DNA of 64,000 nt, taken from contig NZ_LFJC01000003.1 in the NCBI RefSeq assembly GCF_002776695.1, positions 7,552,638 through 7,616,637 on the forward strand, in the 5' to 3' direction. The notes under the pieces were generated by a model. The model was not told the DNA's origin, searched no databases, and worked only from the letters and a program-made list of their open reading frames with translations. This DNA is from Bradyrhizobium nitroreducens (GTDB taxonomy: Bacteria; Pseudomonadota; Alphaproteobacteria; Rhizobiales; Xanthobacteraceae). The translations under genes and the position numbers were made by a program. Each line of letters opens with the position of its first letter. Position 1 is the stretch's first letter. Below, piece by piece: positions 8,775-18,389 of this stretch.

Positions 8775-10369
8775 GCAAGGACCGCCTTTATCTGTTCGAC
8801 ACCACGCTGCGCGACGGCGCGCAGACCAACGGCGTCGATTTCACACTGACCGATAAGCAGGCCATCGCCGCGATGCTGGACGATCTCGGCATCGACTACG
8901 TCGAGGGCGGTTATCCCGGCGCCAATCCGACCGACACCGAATTCTTCGGCACCAAGCCGAAGTTCGACCACGCGCGCTTCACCGCCTTCGGCATGACGCG
9001 CCGGGCCGGGCGCTCGGTCTCCAACGATCCTGGCGTGGCCGGGCTTTTGGAAGCGAAGGCGGATGCGATCTGCTTCGTGGCAAAATCGTCGGCCTATCAG
9101 GTGCGTGTCGCGCTGGAGACGACGAAGGAGGAGAACCTCGCCTCGATCCGCGACAGCGTCGCGGCCGCCAAGGCCGCGGGCCGCGAGGTCATGCTCGACT
9201 GCGAGCATTTCTTCGACGGCTACAAGGAGGATTCCGAGTTTGCGCTCGCCTGTGCCAAGGCCGCCTACGAGGCCGGCGCGCGCTGGGTGGTGCTGTGCGA
9301 CACCAATGGCGGCACCATGCCTGATGAGGTCGAGGCCATCGTCAGCGAGGTGACGAAGCACATCCCCGGCGATCATGTCGGCATCCACGCTCATAACGAC
9401 ACCGAGCAGGCGGTGGCCAATTCGCTCGCCGCGGTGCGCGCCGGCGTGCGGCAGATCCAGGGCACGCTGAACGGGCTCGGTGAGCGCTGCGGCAACGCCA
9501 ATCTCTGCTCGCTGATCCCGACGCTGAAACTGAAGAAGGGCTTTGCCGAGGCTTTCGAGATCGGCGTCACGTCCGAGAAGCTGGCGACGCTCGTCAAAGT
9601 CTCGCGCACGCTCGACGACATGCTCAACCGCGTGCCGAACCGGCATGCCGCTTATGTCGGCGAGAGCGCCTTCGTCACCAAGACCGGTATTCATGCGTCG
9701 GCCGTGTTGAAGGATCCGCAGACCTATGAGCACGTGCTGCCGGAGACGGTCGGCAACCACCGCAAGGTGCTGGTGTCAGACCAGGCCGGACGCTCCAACG
9801 TCATCGCCGAGCTCGACCGTGCCGGCATCCCCTACGAGAAGAGCGATCCGAAGCTGACGCGCCTCGTCGAGGAGCTGAAGGAGCGCGAGGCGGCCGGCTA
9901 CGCCTATGAATCCGCCAACGCCTCGTTCGAGCTGCTGGCGCGCCGCACGCTCGGCAAGGTGCCGCATTATTTCGAGGTCGAGCAGTTCGACGTCAATGTC
10001 GAGCAGCGCTACAACGCGCTCGGCGAGCGCGTCACCGTCGCTCTGGCCGTTGTGAAGGTCGACGTCGCCGGCGAGCACCTGATCTCGGCCGCCGAGGGCA
10101 ACGGCCCCGTCAACGCGCTCGACGTCGCCATGCGCAAGGATCTCGGCAAGTACCAGAAATACATCGAGGGCTTGAGGCTGATCGACTACCGGGTGCGTAT
10201 CCTCAACGGCGGCACCGGCGCGGTCACGCGCGTGCTGATCGAGAGCGAGGACGAGAACGGCGACAGCTGGACCACGGTCGGCGTCTCCCCGAACATCATC
10301 GACGCCTCGTTCCAGGCGCTGATGGATTCGGTGATCTACAAGCTCGTGAAGTCGGGCGCGCCAGCGTAA
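8771..10369 (+). CDS. cimA: (R)-citramalate synthase
   Basis: Condenses acetyl-CoA with pyruvate to citramalate, giving a threonine-independent route to 2-oxobutyrate for isoleucine. The 532-residue product has an N-terminal HMGL-like TIM barrel with DTTLRDGAQ at residues 9-17 and the metal-ligand segment HAHNDTEQAVANS. A C-terminal LeuA-type regulatory domain ends the protein. Length and N-terminus match the CimA subfamily rather than LeuA or homocitrate synthase. The start overlaps the GNAT stop. Allosteric control by isoleucine is a family expectation. Confidence 0.9.
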   Translation: MSKDRLYLFDTTLRDGAQTNGVDFTLTDKQAIAAMLDDLGIDYVEGGYPGANPTDTEFFGTKPKFDHARFTAFGMTRRAGRSVSNDPGVAGLLEAKADAICFVAKSSAYQVRVALETTKEENLASIRDSVAAAKAAGREVMLDCEHFFDGYKEDSEFALACAKAAYEAGARWVVLCDTNGGTMPDEVEAIVSEVTKHIPGDHVGIHAHNDTEQAVANSLAAVRAGVRQIQGTLNGLGERCGNANLCSLIPTLKLKKGFAEAFEIGVTSEKLATLVKVSRTLDDMLNRVPNRHAAYVGESAFVTKTGIHASAVLKDPQTYEHVLPETVGNHRKVLVSDQAGRSNVIAELDRAGIPYEKSDPKLTRLVEELKEREAAGYAYESANASFELLARRTLGKVPHYFEVEQFDVNVEQRYNALGERVTVALAVVKVDVAGEHLISAAEGNGPVNALDVAMRKDLGKYQKYIEGLRLIDYRVRILNGGTGAVTRVLIESEDENGDSWTTVGVSPNIIDASFQALMDSVIYKLVKSGAPA

Positions 10370-10371
10370 CG

Positions 10372-10396
10372 GACGGCGTCGACAATGAACGCCGTC
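10372..10396 (+). terminator. possible hairpin after cimA
   Basis: Perfect 8-bp arms GACGGCGT and ACGCCGTC flank a nine-base loop three bases after the cimA stop. There is no T-run, so it may be an mRNA 3' stabiliser or a remnant of a dispersed repeat (GTCATTGCGAGGAGG follows) rather than a classical terminator. Confidence 0.3.
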
Positions 10397-10424
10397 ATTG
10401 CGAGGAGGAGGGGGAGCGTAGCCA

Positions 10425-10802
10425 ATGATCGACCACATTTCCGTCGGCGTCAGTGATCTCGATCGGTCGGCGAAATTCTACGAAGCCGCGCTCGCAGCGC
10501 TCGGCCTCACACGCCTCGTCACGCGACCGCGGACGGTCGGCTTCGGCAAGGCCTATCCCGAGTTCTGGATCAATCTGCGCGAAAACATGCCGCGCGTAGC
10601 TCCGGAGAGCGGCGTGCACATCTGCCTGCGGGCGAAGACGACTGGGGAGGTCGATGCGTTTCATGCCGCGGCTCTCGCGGCGGGCGGGGCCTCCGACGGC
10701 GCGCCCGGCATCCGCCCGCATGACCGCGTGCGCTACTATGCGGCTTTCGTCACCGATCCCGACGGCAACCGCATCGAGGCGGTGACGTTTCCCGCAGAGT
10801 AG
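10425..10802 (+). CDS. VOC-family (glyoxalase/bleomycin resistance-like) protein
   Basis: A 125-residue single VOC module with the beta-alpha-beta-beta-beta pattern. It begins IDHISVGVSDLDRSAKFYEAAL and ends with FVTDPDGNRIEAVTF, where the last Glu is the usual metal ligand. The first His (DHIS) is also present. The substrate is unknown; the family includes isomerases, lyases and resistance proteins. It lies alone between cimA and a convergent LOG-family gene. Confidence 0.8.
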   Translation: MIDHISVGVSDLDRSAKFYEAALAALGLTRLVTRPRTVGFGKAYPEFWINLRENMPRVAPESGVHICLRAKTTGEVDAFHAAALAAGGASDGAPGIRPHDRVRYYAAFVTDPDGNRIEAVTFPAE

Positions 10803-10806
10803 GGCG

Positions 10807-11412
10807 CTACAGCTTGCGCGCCACTTCGGGGGCGAGATCGCGCTGGCTGTCGGGAATCTGCGCAGCCGCGGCGCGCAGCCGCGGGACGATCTCCTCGACC
10901 TTGTCCGCCTTCAGGATCTCGACGGAAAGGCCGGCGCGGATGAACTGGGTCTGGCGCATATGGGAGACCAGAGAGAACAGCGGCTCCCAGAAATTGTCGA
11001 TGTTGGCGAGCAGCACCGGCTTGGCGTGACGGCCGAGTTGCTGCCAGGTCAGCTGCTCGACCAGCTCCTCGAGCGTTCCGAGCCCGCCGGGCAGGGCGAC
11101 GAAAGCGTCGGAGCGCTCGAACATCAGCCGCTTGCGCTCGTGCATGTCGGGCGTGACGACCATCTCCTGCACCCGCGTCAGCGCGTTCTCGCGCATCCGG
11201 AGGAAGTCAGGGATGATGCCGGTGACGGTGCCGCCGTGATCCAGCACCGAGGTTGCGACCGCTCCCATCAGGCCGAGCGAGCCGCCGCCGTAGACGAGGC
11301 GGATCTTGTTGTCCGCCAGCGCTTTGCCAAGCGCCTTCGCCGCTTCGATGAAGTTGGGATTGGTTCCGGGGCCGGAGCCGCAATAGACACAGACGGTTTT
11401 GATCGTGCTCAT
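10807..11412 (-). CDS. LOG-family (TIGR00730) protein, likely nucleotide phosphoribohydrolase
   Basis: A Rossmann-fold protein of the family once annotated as lysine decarboxylase. Characterised members hydrolyse cytokinin or purine nucleoside 5'-monophosphates. In the 201-residue product GGGSLGLMG lies near residue 42 and the signature PGGLGTLEE near residue 110. The ATG at 11412 is preferred over 11421 because MSTIKTVCVYCGSG matches the family start. Role here is uncertain: either purine housekeeping or cytokinin activation. Confidence 0.85.
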   Translation of the reverse strand: MSTIKTVCVYCGSGPGTNPNFIEAAKALGKALADNKIRLVYGGGSLGLMGAVATSVLDHGGTVTGIIPDFLRMRENALTRVQEMVVTPDMHERKRLMFERSDAFVALPGGLGTLEELVEQLTWQQLGRHAKPVLLANIDNFWEPLFSLVSHMRQTQFIRAGLSVEILKADKVEEIVPRLRAAAAQIPDSQRDLAPEVARKL

Positions 11413-11613
11413 TGGTACCATGATGCATTGCAGCGAAGGGGCGTCAAGCCCTTCAGGTGATTCGGATCGTCAGGAAATCTACCCGTAAATACCGACAAAC
11501 TATCGAAGAATCGCCATCTGGCGGGGTGCGCTCGCCTCCGGAAGCTTCTATATGGACGGGCGAAAACAGTCATCGCAGCTTGCCCGCGCCCGGCGGGCCT
11601 TCCAGGTTTCTTG

Positions 11614-13566
11614 ATGAGCCCACCTCATTCGCCCCACGTTCCCGACGTGCCTGATCCCGCAGGCGGGCCGCTCGAGCGGGCCACGTTGATGGGCACGCTG
11701 GCGCATCTGTGGCCCTATATCTGGCCGGGCGACCGCTTCGACCTGAAGATGCGGGTGGTCTGGTCCATGGTGCTGCTGCTCGCCGCCAAGCTGATCACGC
11801 TGACGGTGCCGTTCAGCTTCAAATGGGCGACGGACGCGCTGACCGGCGCCAACACGGCGCCGGTGCAGGCCGACAATTGGCAGCTCTGGGTGATCGCCTC
11901 GCCGCTGTTGCTGACCGTGAGCTACGGCGTGATGCGCATCCTGATGGCGGTGCTGACGCAATGGCGTGACGGCATCTTCGCGCGCGTCGCCATGCATGCC
12001 GTGCGCAAGCTTGCCACCATCACCTTCATCCACATGCACGAGCTCTCGCTGCGCTTTCACCTCGAGCGCAAGACCGGCGGCCTGACGCGCGTGCTCGAGC
12101 GCGGCCGCGAGGGCATCGAGGTCATCGTGCGCATGGTGATCCTGCAACTGATCCCGACCATCGTCGAGGTCTCGCTGCTGATGGCCGTGCTGCTCTGGCA
12201 GTTCGACTGGCGCTACGTCGTCGCGACCCTGATTACGGTCACGGTCTACATGTACTACACCTACGTCGCGACCGAGTGGCGGATCGGCATCCGCCGCAGG
12301 ATGAACGATTCCGACACCGAGGCGAACACCAAGGCAATCGACTCGCTGCTCAACTACGAGACCGTGAAGTATTTCAGTGCCGAGGCGCGCGAGGCGCAGC
12401 GCTACGACCGCTCGGTGGCACGCTACGAGGAGTCGAGCATCCAGGCCTACACCTCGCTCGCCGTGCTCAACACCGGCCAGGCCGTGATCTTCACGCTCGG
12501 CCTGACCGCGACCATGCTGATGTGCGCGATCGGCGTGCGCAACGGCACCAACACGGTCGGCGATTTCGTGCTGGTCAACGCCATGATGATCCAGCTCTAC
12601 CAGCCCCTGAACTTCATGGGCATGGTCTATCGCGAGATCAAGCAGGCGATCATCGACATCGAGAAGATGTTTGGCGTGCTGGGCCGCGAGGCCGAGATCA
12701 AGGACATCCCCGATGCCAAGCCGCTGGCCGTCTCCGCCGGCACGGTGCGTTTCGAGGACGTGCGCTTTGCCTATGAGCCGACGCGCCCGATCCTCAAGGG
12801 CATCAGCTTCGAAGTGCCGGCCGGCAAGACGGTCGCCATCGTCGGCCCGTCGGGCGCAGGCAAGTCGACCATCTCGCGCCTTCTGTTCCGCCTCTATGAC
12901 GTCTCCGGCGGCAAGATCCTGATCGACGGCCAGGACATCCGCGCGGTGACGCAGGATTCGCTGCGCGCATCCATAGGCATGGTCCCGCAGGACACCGTGC
13001 TGTTCAACGACACGATCCGCTACAACATCCGCTATGGCCGTTGGGACGCCAGCGATGCCGAGGTCGAGGAGGCCGCGAGCCTCGCGCAGATCGATCATTT
13101 CATCCGCATGGCGCCGAAGGGCTACGAAACCCAGGTCGGCGAGCGTGGGCTGAAATTGTCGGGCGGCGAGAAGCAGCGCGTTGCGATCGCGCGCACCGTG
13201 CTGAAGGCGCCGCCGATCCTGGTGCTGGACGAGGCGACCTCGGCGCTCGATACCCACACCGAGCACGAGATCCAGGGCGCGCTCGATCGGGTGGCGAAGA
13301 ACCGCACCTCGCTGGTGATCGCGCACCGGCTATCGACCATCGTCGGGGCCGACGAGATCATCGTGCTGGACCAGGGCCGGATCGCCGAGCGGGGGACCCA
13401 CGCCAAGCTCCTCGCACATGGCGGTCTCTACGCCAGCATGTGGAACAGGCAGCGCGAGGCCGAGGAGGCGCGCGAGAAACTGGCCAAGATGGCCGACACC
13501 AGCGAGGCGCCCAACCGGGAGCCGCCTCCGGTCGATGACGCCCTGACGGCGCCTGCGGCGGTGTGA
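11614..13566 (+). CDS. ABC exporter, Atm1/heavy-metal-tolerance type (fused permease-ATPase)
   Basis: A half-transporter of 650 residues that probably works as a homodimer in the inner membrane. The N-terminal six-helix domain covers roughly residues 40-330. The ATPase domain has Walker A GPSGAGKST, signature LSGGEKQRVAIAR and Walker B ILVLDEATSALD. The TM domain (RMNDSDTEANTKAIDSLLNYETVKYF) is characteristic of the Atm1 group, which exports glutathione or persulfide species and supports Fe-S biogenesis or metal tolerance. A TTG at 11611 precedes the chosen ATG. Confidence 0.88.
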   Translation: MSPPHSPHVPDVPDPAGGPLERATLMGTLAHLWPYIWPGDRFDLKMRVVWSMVLLLAAKLITLTVPFSFKWATDALTGANTAPVQADNWQLWVIASPLLLTVSYGVMRILMAVLTQWRDGIFARVAMHAVRKLATITFIHMHELSLRFHLERKTGGLTRVLERGREGIEVIVRMVILQLIPTIVEVSLLMAVLLWQFDWRYVVATLITVTVYMYYTYVATEWRIGIRRRMNDSDTEANTKAIDSLLNYETVKYFSAEAREAQRYDRSVARYEESSIQAYTSLAVLNTGQAVIFTLGLTATMLMCAIGVRNGTNTVGDFVLVNAMMIQLYQPLNFMGMVYREIKQAIIDIEKMFGVLGREAEIKDIPDAKPLAVSAGTVRFEDVRFAYEPTRPILKGISFEVPAGKTVAIVGPSGAGKSTISRLLFRLYDVSGGKILIDGQDIRAVTQDSLRASIGMVPQDTVLFNDTIRYNIRYGRWDASDAEVEEAASLAQIDHFIRMAPKGYETQVGERGLKLSGGEKQRVAIARTVLKAPPILVLDEATSALDTHTEHEIQGALDRVAKNRTSLVIAHRLSTIVGADEIIVLDQGRIAERGTHAKLLAHGGLYASMWNRQREAEEAREKLAKMADTSEAPNREPPPVDDALTAPAAV

Positions 13567-13653
13567 CCTTGTCTCCGGTCCCAACTCTGGCCTAAACATC
13601 CCCACCGCACGGGGCGACCCGCGCGCCGTCAACCCTTTCAGCGGCAGATAGCG

Positions 13654-14352
13654 ATGTCCATTCTCGATTCGATCCAGCGTCAGATCCCGCCGATCCACAA
13701 GGAGGGCTATCCCTTCATCGGCGGCTTTGCGCTGGCAAGCCTGATTCTGTTCTGGCTGTGGTCGCCTCTGGGCTGGATCGGCACGATCCTGACCGTGTGG
13801 TGCGCGCTGTTCTTCCGAGATCCCGTGCGCGTGACGCCGGTGCGCGAGGGGCTGGTGGTGTCGCCGGCCGATGGCCGCGTCTCGATGATCACCATGGCGC
13901 TGCCGCCGGCCGAGCTCGGGCTCGGGGACCGGCCATTGCCGCGCATCTCGGTGTTCATGAGCGTGTTCAATTGCCACGTGAACCGCGCGCCCGTAGCAGG
14001 CAGGGTGGACCGCATCGCGTACCGTCCCGGCCTCTTCATCAATGCCGAGCTCGACAAGGCCAGCGAAGACAACGAGCGCAACTCGCTGGTCATCTCGACG
14101 CCGACCGCTCGCATCGGCGTGGTTCAGATCGCAGGCCTCGTCGCCAAGCGCATCGTCTGTTTCGTCAGGGAGGGGCAGGCGATCGGCGCCGGCGAGCGTT
14201 TCGGTCTGATCCGCTTTGGCTCGCGGCTCGACGTCTATCTGCCTGTGGGTACCAAGGCGCTGGTCTCGGAAGGGCAGACCGCCATCGCCGGCGAGACGAT
14301 TTTGGCCGATCTTGCCGGCGACGACCCCAGCCGCGCCTTCCGCGCCAATTAA
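13654..14352 (+). CDS. psd: phosphatidylserine decarboxylase proenzyme
   Basis: Decarboxylates phosphatidylserine to phosphatidylethanolamine at the inner membrane. The 232-residue product is the short bacterial form. It has an N-terminal hydrophobic segment and the self-cleavage site Gly-Ser in RFGSRLDVYLP near residue 190, which would create the pyruvoyl prosthetic group. The upstream enzyme of the same pathway, pssA, follows 85 bp downstream. Confidence 0.93.
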   Translation: MSILDSIQRQIPPIHKEGYPFIGGFALASLILFWLWSPLGWIGTILTVWCALFFRDPVRVTPVREGLVVSPADGRVSMITMALPPAELGLGDRPLPRISVFMSVFNCHVNRAPVAGRVDRIAYRPGLFINAELDKASEDNERNSLVISTPTARIGVVQIAGLVAKRIVCFVREGQAIGAGERFGLIRFGSRLDVYLPVGTKALVSEGQTAIAGETILADLAGDDPSRAFRAN

Positions 14353-14437
14353 CCAATAGTCGGCCTGCGAGCGGGTTCCGCAGCAATGGCGGAGGAGGGC
14401 GCGGCTTGCTATATCTCGCCTTGAGGTGAGGACCGCC

Positions 14438-15319
14438 ATGACGCCCTACGATTTGAGAGATCCCGACATACGCCGCCGCCGGTTCCGCCCGATCCCGGTG
14501 CGGATGCTGGTGCCCAACGTCATCACGCTGCTGGCGATCTGCGCCGGCCTGACCTCGATCCGGCTGTCGATCGAGGGGCGGATGTCGCTCGCGGTCTATG
14601 CCATCGTGTTCGCCGCCGCGCTCGACGGCATCGATGGCCGCATCGCGCGCATGATCAAGGGCCAGTCCAAGTTCGGCGCTGAGCTCGACAGTCTCGCCGA
14701 TTTCGTCAATTTCGGCGTGGCGCCCGGGCTGATGTTGTATTTCTGGCAACTGCACGAACTCGGCAATGCCGGCTGGATTGCGGCGATGGTGTTCGCGATC
14801 TCGATGTGTCTGCGGCTCGCGCGCTTCAACGCCACGCTGGACGATCCGAACAAGCCGGCCTTTGCCGCCAACTTCTTCACCGGCGTGCCCGCGCCGGCCG
14901 GGGCCATCACCGTGATGTTGCCGATCTATGCGGTCTTCCTCGATGTGGGACGCTGGCCGGCGGCGCTGACGGCCGCCTACACGCTGCTGATTGCGTTTCT
15001 CATGGTATCGCGCCTGCCGGTGTTCTCCGGCAAGAGCATGCGCATGCGCGTGCCGCCGGAGCTGGTGCTTCCGGCCTTCGTTGCGGTGATCGTCTTCATC
15101 GCGCTCTTGATCGCCTATCCCTGGCACGTGCTGTCGATTGGCACGGTGCTGTATCTTCTCGCTTTGCCGCTCGGCTACAAATCCTATCGCGATCAGGCAC
15201 GCGCGATGGAGGCGGCTGCGCCATCGGGAGGCGAGGTCTCGTCGCCGCCCTCGGCGCCGACGCTGGCGAACTTGTCGGAGCCGCCGCACGACGACGACCG
15301 GCCTGGACGGCTGCACTGA
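14438..15319 (+). CDS. pssA: CDP-diacylglycerol--serine O-phosphatidyltransferase
   Basis: Makes phosphatidylserine from CDP-diacylglycerol and serine, the substrate for Psd. The 293-residue multi-span membrane protein has the complete CDP-alcohol phosphotransferase motif (DGRIAR, then G-x3-D-x3-D in GAELDSLAD). The ATG at 14438 has a GAGGTGAGG ribosome site; an in-frame GTG at 14426 is less likely. The C-terminus is a Pro/Ser-rich tail. It forms a two-gene phosphatidylethanolamine unit with psd. Confidence 0.93.
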   Translation: MTPYDLRDPDIRRRRFRPIPVRMLVPNVITLLAICAGLTSIRLSIEGRMSLAVYAIVFAAALDGIDGRIARMIKGQSKFGAELDSLADFVNFGVAPGLMLYFWQLHELGNAGWIAAMVFAISMCLRLARFNATLDDPNKPAFAANFFTGVPAPAGAITVMLPIYAVFLDVGRWPAALTAAYTLLIAFLMVSRLPVFSGKSMRMRVPPELVLPAFVAVIVFIALLIAYPWHVLSIGTVLYLLALPLGYKSYRDQARAMEAAAPSGGEVSSPPSAPTLANLSEPPHDDDRPGRLH

Positions 15320-15443
15320 GCGGCGAGGCGCGGATATCTGCCATGATGGCGTGCTGAGTTGGGTCGAGACCCGATCTCGGCTATATCGCCCTGATGCGGG
15401 CGGCATCGCGCAATCAACCGCCGCCAATCTGGGAGAGAACGCC

Positions 15444-16163
15444 GTGACCAATTCCGCGACCGGGCCGCTGCCCGCTTCCGTCCTCGAAGCGCTGGGCCGC
15501 TATGACACGCCGACGATCTGCAACGCCATGGAGATCGTGGCGCCCGAGCGCCGGCTGATCGGCTACACCACCAAGCAGCTGGTTTGCCCGTTCCCCGATT
15601 TGCCGCCGATCGTCGGCTACGCCCGGACGGTTGCGATCCGCTCGGTGCTGAAGTCCTCGCTTGCACCCGAAGAGCAGTCGAAGCGCCGCATCGCATATTA
15701 CGAATATGTCGGCACCGGCCATGGTCCGCGGATCTCGGTGATCCAGGACATCGACGGTCCCGACGTCGGATACGGCGCGTTCTGGGGCGAGGTGCAGAGC
15801 AACGTGCACAAGGCGCTCGGCTGCCTCGGCGTCATCACCGACGGCTCGATCCGCGACATCCCGCAATGGGCGCCGGGCTTCCAGGCGCTGGCCGGCTCGA
15901 TCGGCCCGTCGCATGCCTGGGTGCACGCTGAGAGCTTCGGCGGCGAGGTGCGCGTCGCCGGCATGACCGTGAGGTCGGACGACCTGATCCACGCCGATCA
16001 GCACGGCGCGATCGTGATCCCGCTCGACGTCGCGGCAAAGCTGCCCGAAGCCGCCGAGCTCTGCGGCCGCCGCGAGACGCCGATCCTCGAGATCGCCCGC
16101 AGCCCCGACTTCTCGCTGGAGAAGCTGAAAGCCGCGCTGAAGCGCTCGGCCGAGATCCACTGA
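15444..16163 (+). CDS. RraA-like / HMG-aldolase family protein
   Basis: A 239-residue member of the RraA fold, which includes RNase E activity regulators and class II 4-hydroxy-4-methyl-2-oxoglutarate aldolases. The signature GVITDGSIRDIPQ carries the Arg and Asp used by the aldolases for pyruvate enolate and metal. The open frame extends upstream, but a GTG at 15444 follows the ribosome site GGGAGAG by six bases and gives the usual family N-terminus. Aldolase activity is as likely as RNase regulation. Confidence 0.8.
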   Translation: MTNSATGPLPASVLEALGRYDTPTICNAMEIVAPERRLIGYTTKQLVCPFPDLPPIVGYARTVAIRSVLKSSLAPEEQSKRRIAYYEYVGTGHGPRISVIQDIDGPDVGYGAFWGEVQSNVHKALGCLGVITDGSIRDIPQWAPGFQALAGSIGPSHAWVHAESFGGEVRVAGMTVRSDDLIHADQHGAIVIPLDVAAKLPEAAELCGRRETPILEIARSPDFSLEKLKAALKRSAEIH

Positions 16164-16166
16164 AGC

Positions 16167-16460
16167 TTAAGGCGACGACGCCGGTCTCGAGCTGCCTTGT
16201 TCGGTCAGGAACAGGGCAGCTTGATCCGGTTCTCCGAACATCGCGGCGGCGCATCCGATCAGGGTGAAGCCGCCAGCAAGATCCCACAGCGTGATGTCGT
16301 CCGTGCTGTCGGGGCTGTGAATCAACCGCGCCGCGATCACCGCGAAAGCGGCTTCGGCAAACAGCGCAAGGCTGAAGGCCGGCAGGACGAGCGCCGGCTC
16401 GAGCAGGTGGAGCGCCAGCACCGCAGGCAACGCGGTGAGAAGACTGAACAGCGTCAACAT
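16167..16460 (-). CDS. small hydrophobic protein of unknown function
   Basis: 97 residues with about three hydrophobic segments (LTLFSLLTALPAVLALHLL, LPAFSLALFAEAAFAVIAA, LWDLAGGFTLIGCAAAMF) and a polar tail. No family was recognised. It converges on the rraA-like gene, with three bases between the stops. It is probably an inner-membrane protein. Confidence 0.55.
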   Translation of the reverse strand: MLTLFSLLTALPAVLALHLLEPALVLPAFSLALFAEAAFAVIAARLIHSPDSTDDITLWDLAGGFTLIGCAAAMFGEPDQAALFLTEQGSSRPASSP

Positions 16461-16613
16461 GGCAAATTGCTCCCGCGGTCGAGCCTGCCGCAGAGCCGTA
16501 GAATACCAAATCGTCCTTCATTTCGCCCGTGGCGCAGGGCCGCAGTCGCTCGCCGGCTGGCGCTCTCAATATGCGTTAGCTTGGGGGGCAGCTTCGACGA
16601 TCAACGAGTGGCC

Positions 16614-17294
16614 CTACGCCTCCGTCCTCGGTTCTGGACTGAATTGTCCGAACCGCGGCTCCGTCCCCGCCAGCAGTCGCTGGATGTTGGCGCGATGGCG
16701 CACGATCACGTAGATGCCGCCTGCAATCACCAGCAGCCGATAGGGCAGCGGTTGCTCCAGGCCGCAGACGAGGACGATCGCCGTCAGCGCCGCCAAGATC
16801 GAGCCAAGCGACACGATGCGAGATACAGCCAGCGCAATGGCAAAAGCGATTGCAGCCCCGAGGCCGACTGGCCACGACAATGCCAGCAGGACGCCGAGCC
16901 CCGTCGCAGCGGATTTGCCGCCCGTAAAGTTCAGCCAGATCGAAAGGGCGTGCCCGAGCAGCGCGGCAAGTCCAGCAACGCACACGCCCCAGTCCATCCA
17001 GCTTCGCGGATCAAGCGCGGACGGTGGCGTGCCCGATGGCAACGTGAAGACCTGGCCAAAGAACCAGCGGGCGAAGGCGATTGCCGCGGCACCTTTGAAC
17101 ACATCGACCAGAAGCACGACCAGCGCAGGCCATTTTCCCAGGACGCGCAACACATTTGTCGCGCCGGTCGATCTGGAGCCGTGCTCCCGAATGTCGATCC
17201 CCCTCAGCAGTTTCCCCGCCAGATAGCCGGTGGGCACAGAGCCGAAAAGATAGGCGGAGGCCAATCCGATCGCGCTCGCTAGCCAGAAAACCAT
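16614..17294 (-). CDS. plsY: glycerol-3-phosphate acyltransferase PlsY
   Basis: Transfers an acyl group from acyl-phosphate to glycerol 3-phosphate, making lysophosphatidic acid at the inner membrane. The 226-residue product has the three PlsY motifs: GSVPTGYLAGK near the N-terminus, HGSRSTGATNVLRVLGK, and LNFTGGKSAATGLG in the last half. About five membrane spans are expected. It stands alone, divergent from motA. Confidence 0.9.
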   Translation of the reverse strand: MVFWLASAIGLASAYLFGSVPTGYLAGKLLRGIDIREHGSRSTGATNVLRVLGKWPALVVLLVDVFKGAAAIAFARWFFGQVFTLPSGTPPSALDPRSWMDWGVCVAGLAALLGHALSIWLNFTGGKSAATGLGVLLALSWPVGLGAAIAFAIALAVSRIVSLGSILAALTAIVLVCGLEQPLPYRLLVIAGGIYVIVRHRANIQRLLAGTEPRFGQFSPEPRTEA

Positions 17295-17593
17295 GGGAGG
17301 ACACCTCGACGCTTTGTATCAGCCTATACGACCGCGCGTTGACGAGTCCGCGGTCCGTGCCGCGAGGACATCATCGTCCGCTGCCGCAATTATGGTTAGC
17401 AATGTGTTGAGATTCGTGTCGGCAAGCAGCAAAGCCGGCATCCTCCGGGCCGCGATGCGCCGGTCTGACGCGCCTGCGCAACTTAACCTTTACGCGGCTT
17501 TAAGGGCGGCGCTCTAGGGTTTCCGATGCGGTTCGGGGTTGGGCCGCGCCAGCGGCCAGGACGGCCGTTGTTGCGTACGCGTTGGAGTATCCC
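17295..17593. other. intergenic region between divergent plsY and motA
   Basis: About 300 bp with no supported gene. It holds the promoters of plsY and motA by position. The last 100 bp are locally AT-richer around TTAACCTTTACGCGGC. No dyad or clear promoter pair was found. Confidence 0.4.
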
Positions 17594-18367
17594 ATGGATA
17601 TCATGACGAGCGTCGGGCTCACGGCGGGCATCATCGTCATCACCGCAATGATCTTCATGGGTGGCGATCTCCACATGTTCATCTCCGAACATGCGATGAT
17701 CATCATCTTCGGCGGCTCGATCTCCGCCACCATGATCCGCTTTCCGCTCTCGGCGCTGCTGCACGGCCTTCCGCTTGGCGCCAAGTTCGCCTTCACCATG
17801 AGCCGGCTGTCGGCGCACGACCTCGTCGACGAGCTCGCCCGCATCGCCGAGATCGCCCGCAAGCAGGGCCCGGTCGGCCTCGAAAAGGTCGAGACCGACG
17901 AGCCGTTCCTCGCCAAGGGCATCCGCTACGTCGCCGACGGCTACGATCTCGACTTCATCCGCGACAATCTCGAGCGCGACCGCGACAACTTCCTGATGCA
18001 CCTCGACGAGGGCAGCAAGATCTACCGCGCCATCGGCGACTGCGCCCCGGCGTTCGGCATGATCGGCACCCTGATCGGCATGGTGCAGATGTTCGCCAAC
18101 ATGACCGACCCCTCCAAGCTCGGCCCGTTCATGGCGACCGCGCTGCTTGCCACGCTGTACGGCGCGCTGGTCGCGAACCTGTTCTGTCTGCCGATCGCCG
18201 ACAAGCTGCACGGCAAGCTGCTGGACGAGGAGACCAACCGCACCCTGATCATCGACGGCATCCTGATGATCCGCGACTCCAAGAGCCCGACGCTCGTGCG
18301 CGAAATGCTGCTGGCCTACCTGCCGGAGAAGCATCGTCACGCCGAGGGCGAGCCGGTGCCGGCGTAA
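17594..18367 (+). CDS. motA: MotA/PomA-type motor stator channel protein
   Basis: A 257-residue inner-membrane protein of the MotA/TolQ/ExbB family. Two early hydrophobic helices precede a cytoplasmic domain, and the pore helices carry APAFGMIGTLIGMVQMFANM and ALLATLYGALVANLFCLPIADKL. These resemble PomA-type stators. The ATG at 17594 is preferred to an in-frame TTG at 17582. With the next gene it would form a flagellar stator or a related energised complex. Whether H+ or Na+ drives it cannot be told. Confidence 0.85.
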   Translation: MDIMTSVGLTAGIIVITAMIFMGGDLHMFISEHAMIIIFGGSISATMIRFPLSALLHGLPLGAKFAFTMSRLSAHDLVDELARIAEIARKQGPVGLEKVETDEPFLAKGIRYVADGYDLDFIRDNLERDRDNFLMHLDEGSKIYRAIGDCAPAFGMIGTLIGMVQMFANMTDPSKLGPFMATALLATLYGALVANLFCLPIADKLHGKLLDEETNRTLIIDGILMIRDSKSPTLVREMLLAYLPEKHRHAEGEPVPA

Positions 18368-18389
18368 GCCGCCCGCCGGGATCCGAGAC

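Noticed and set aside
11548..13326. 592-codon minus-strand frame opposite the ABC exporter
   Set aside because: The product is His/Asp/Arg-rich with no domain; the plus strand has all ABC motifs.
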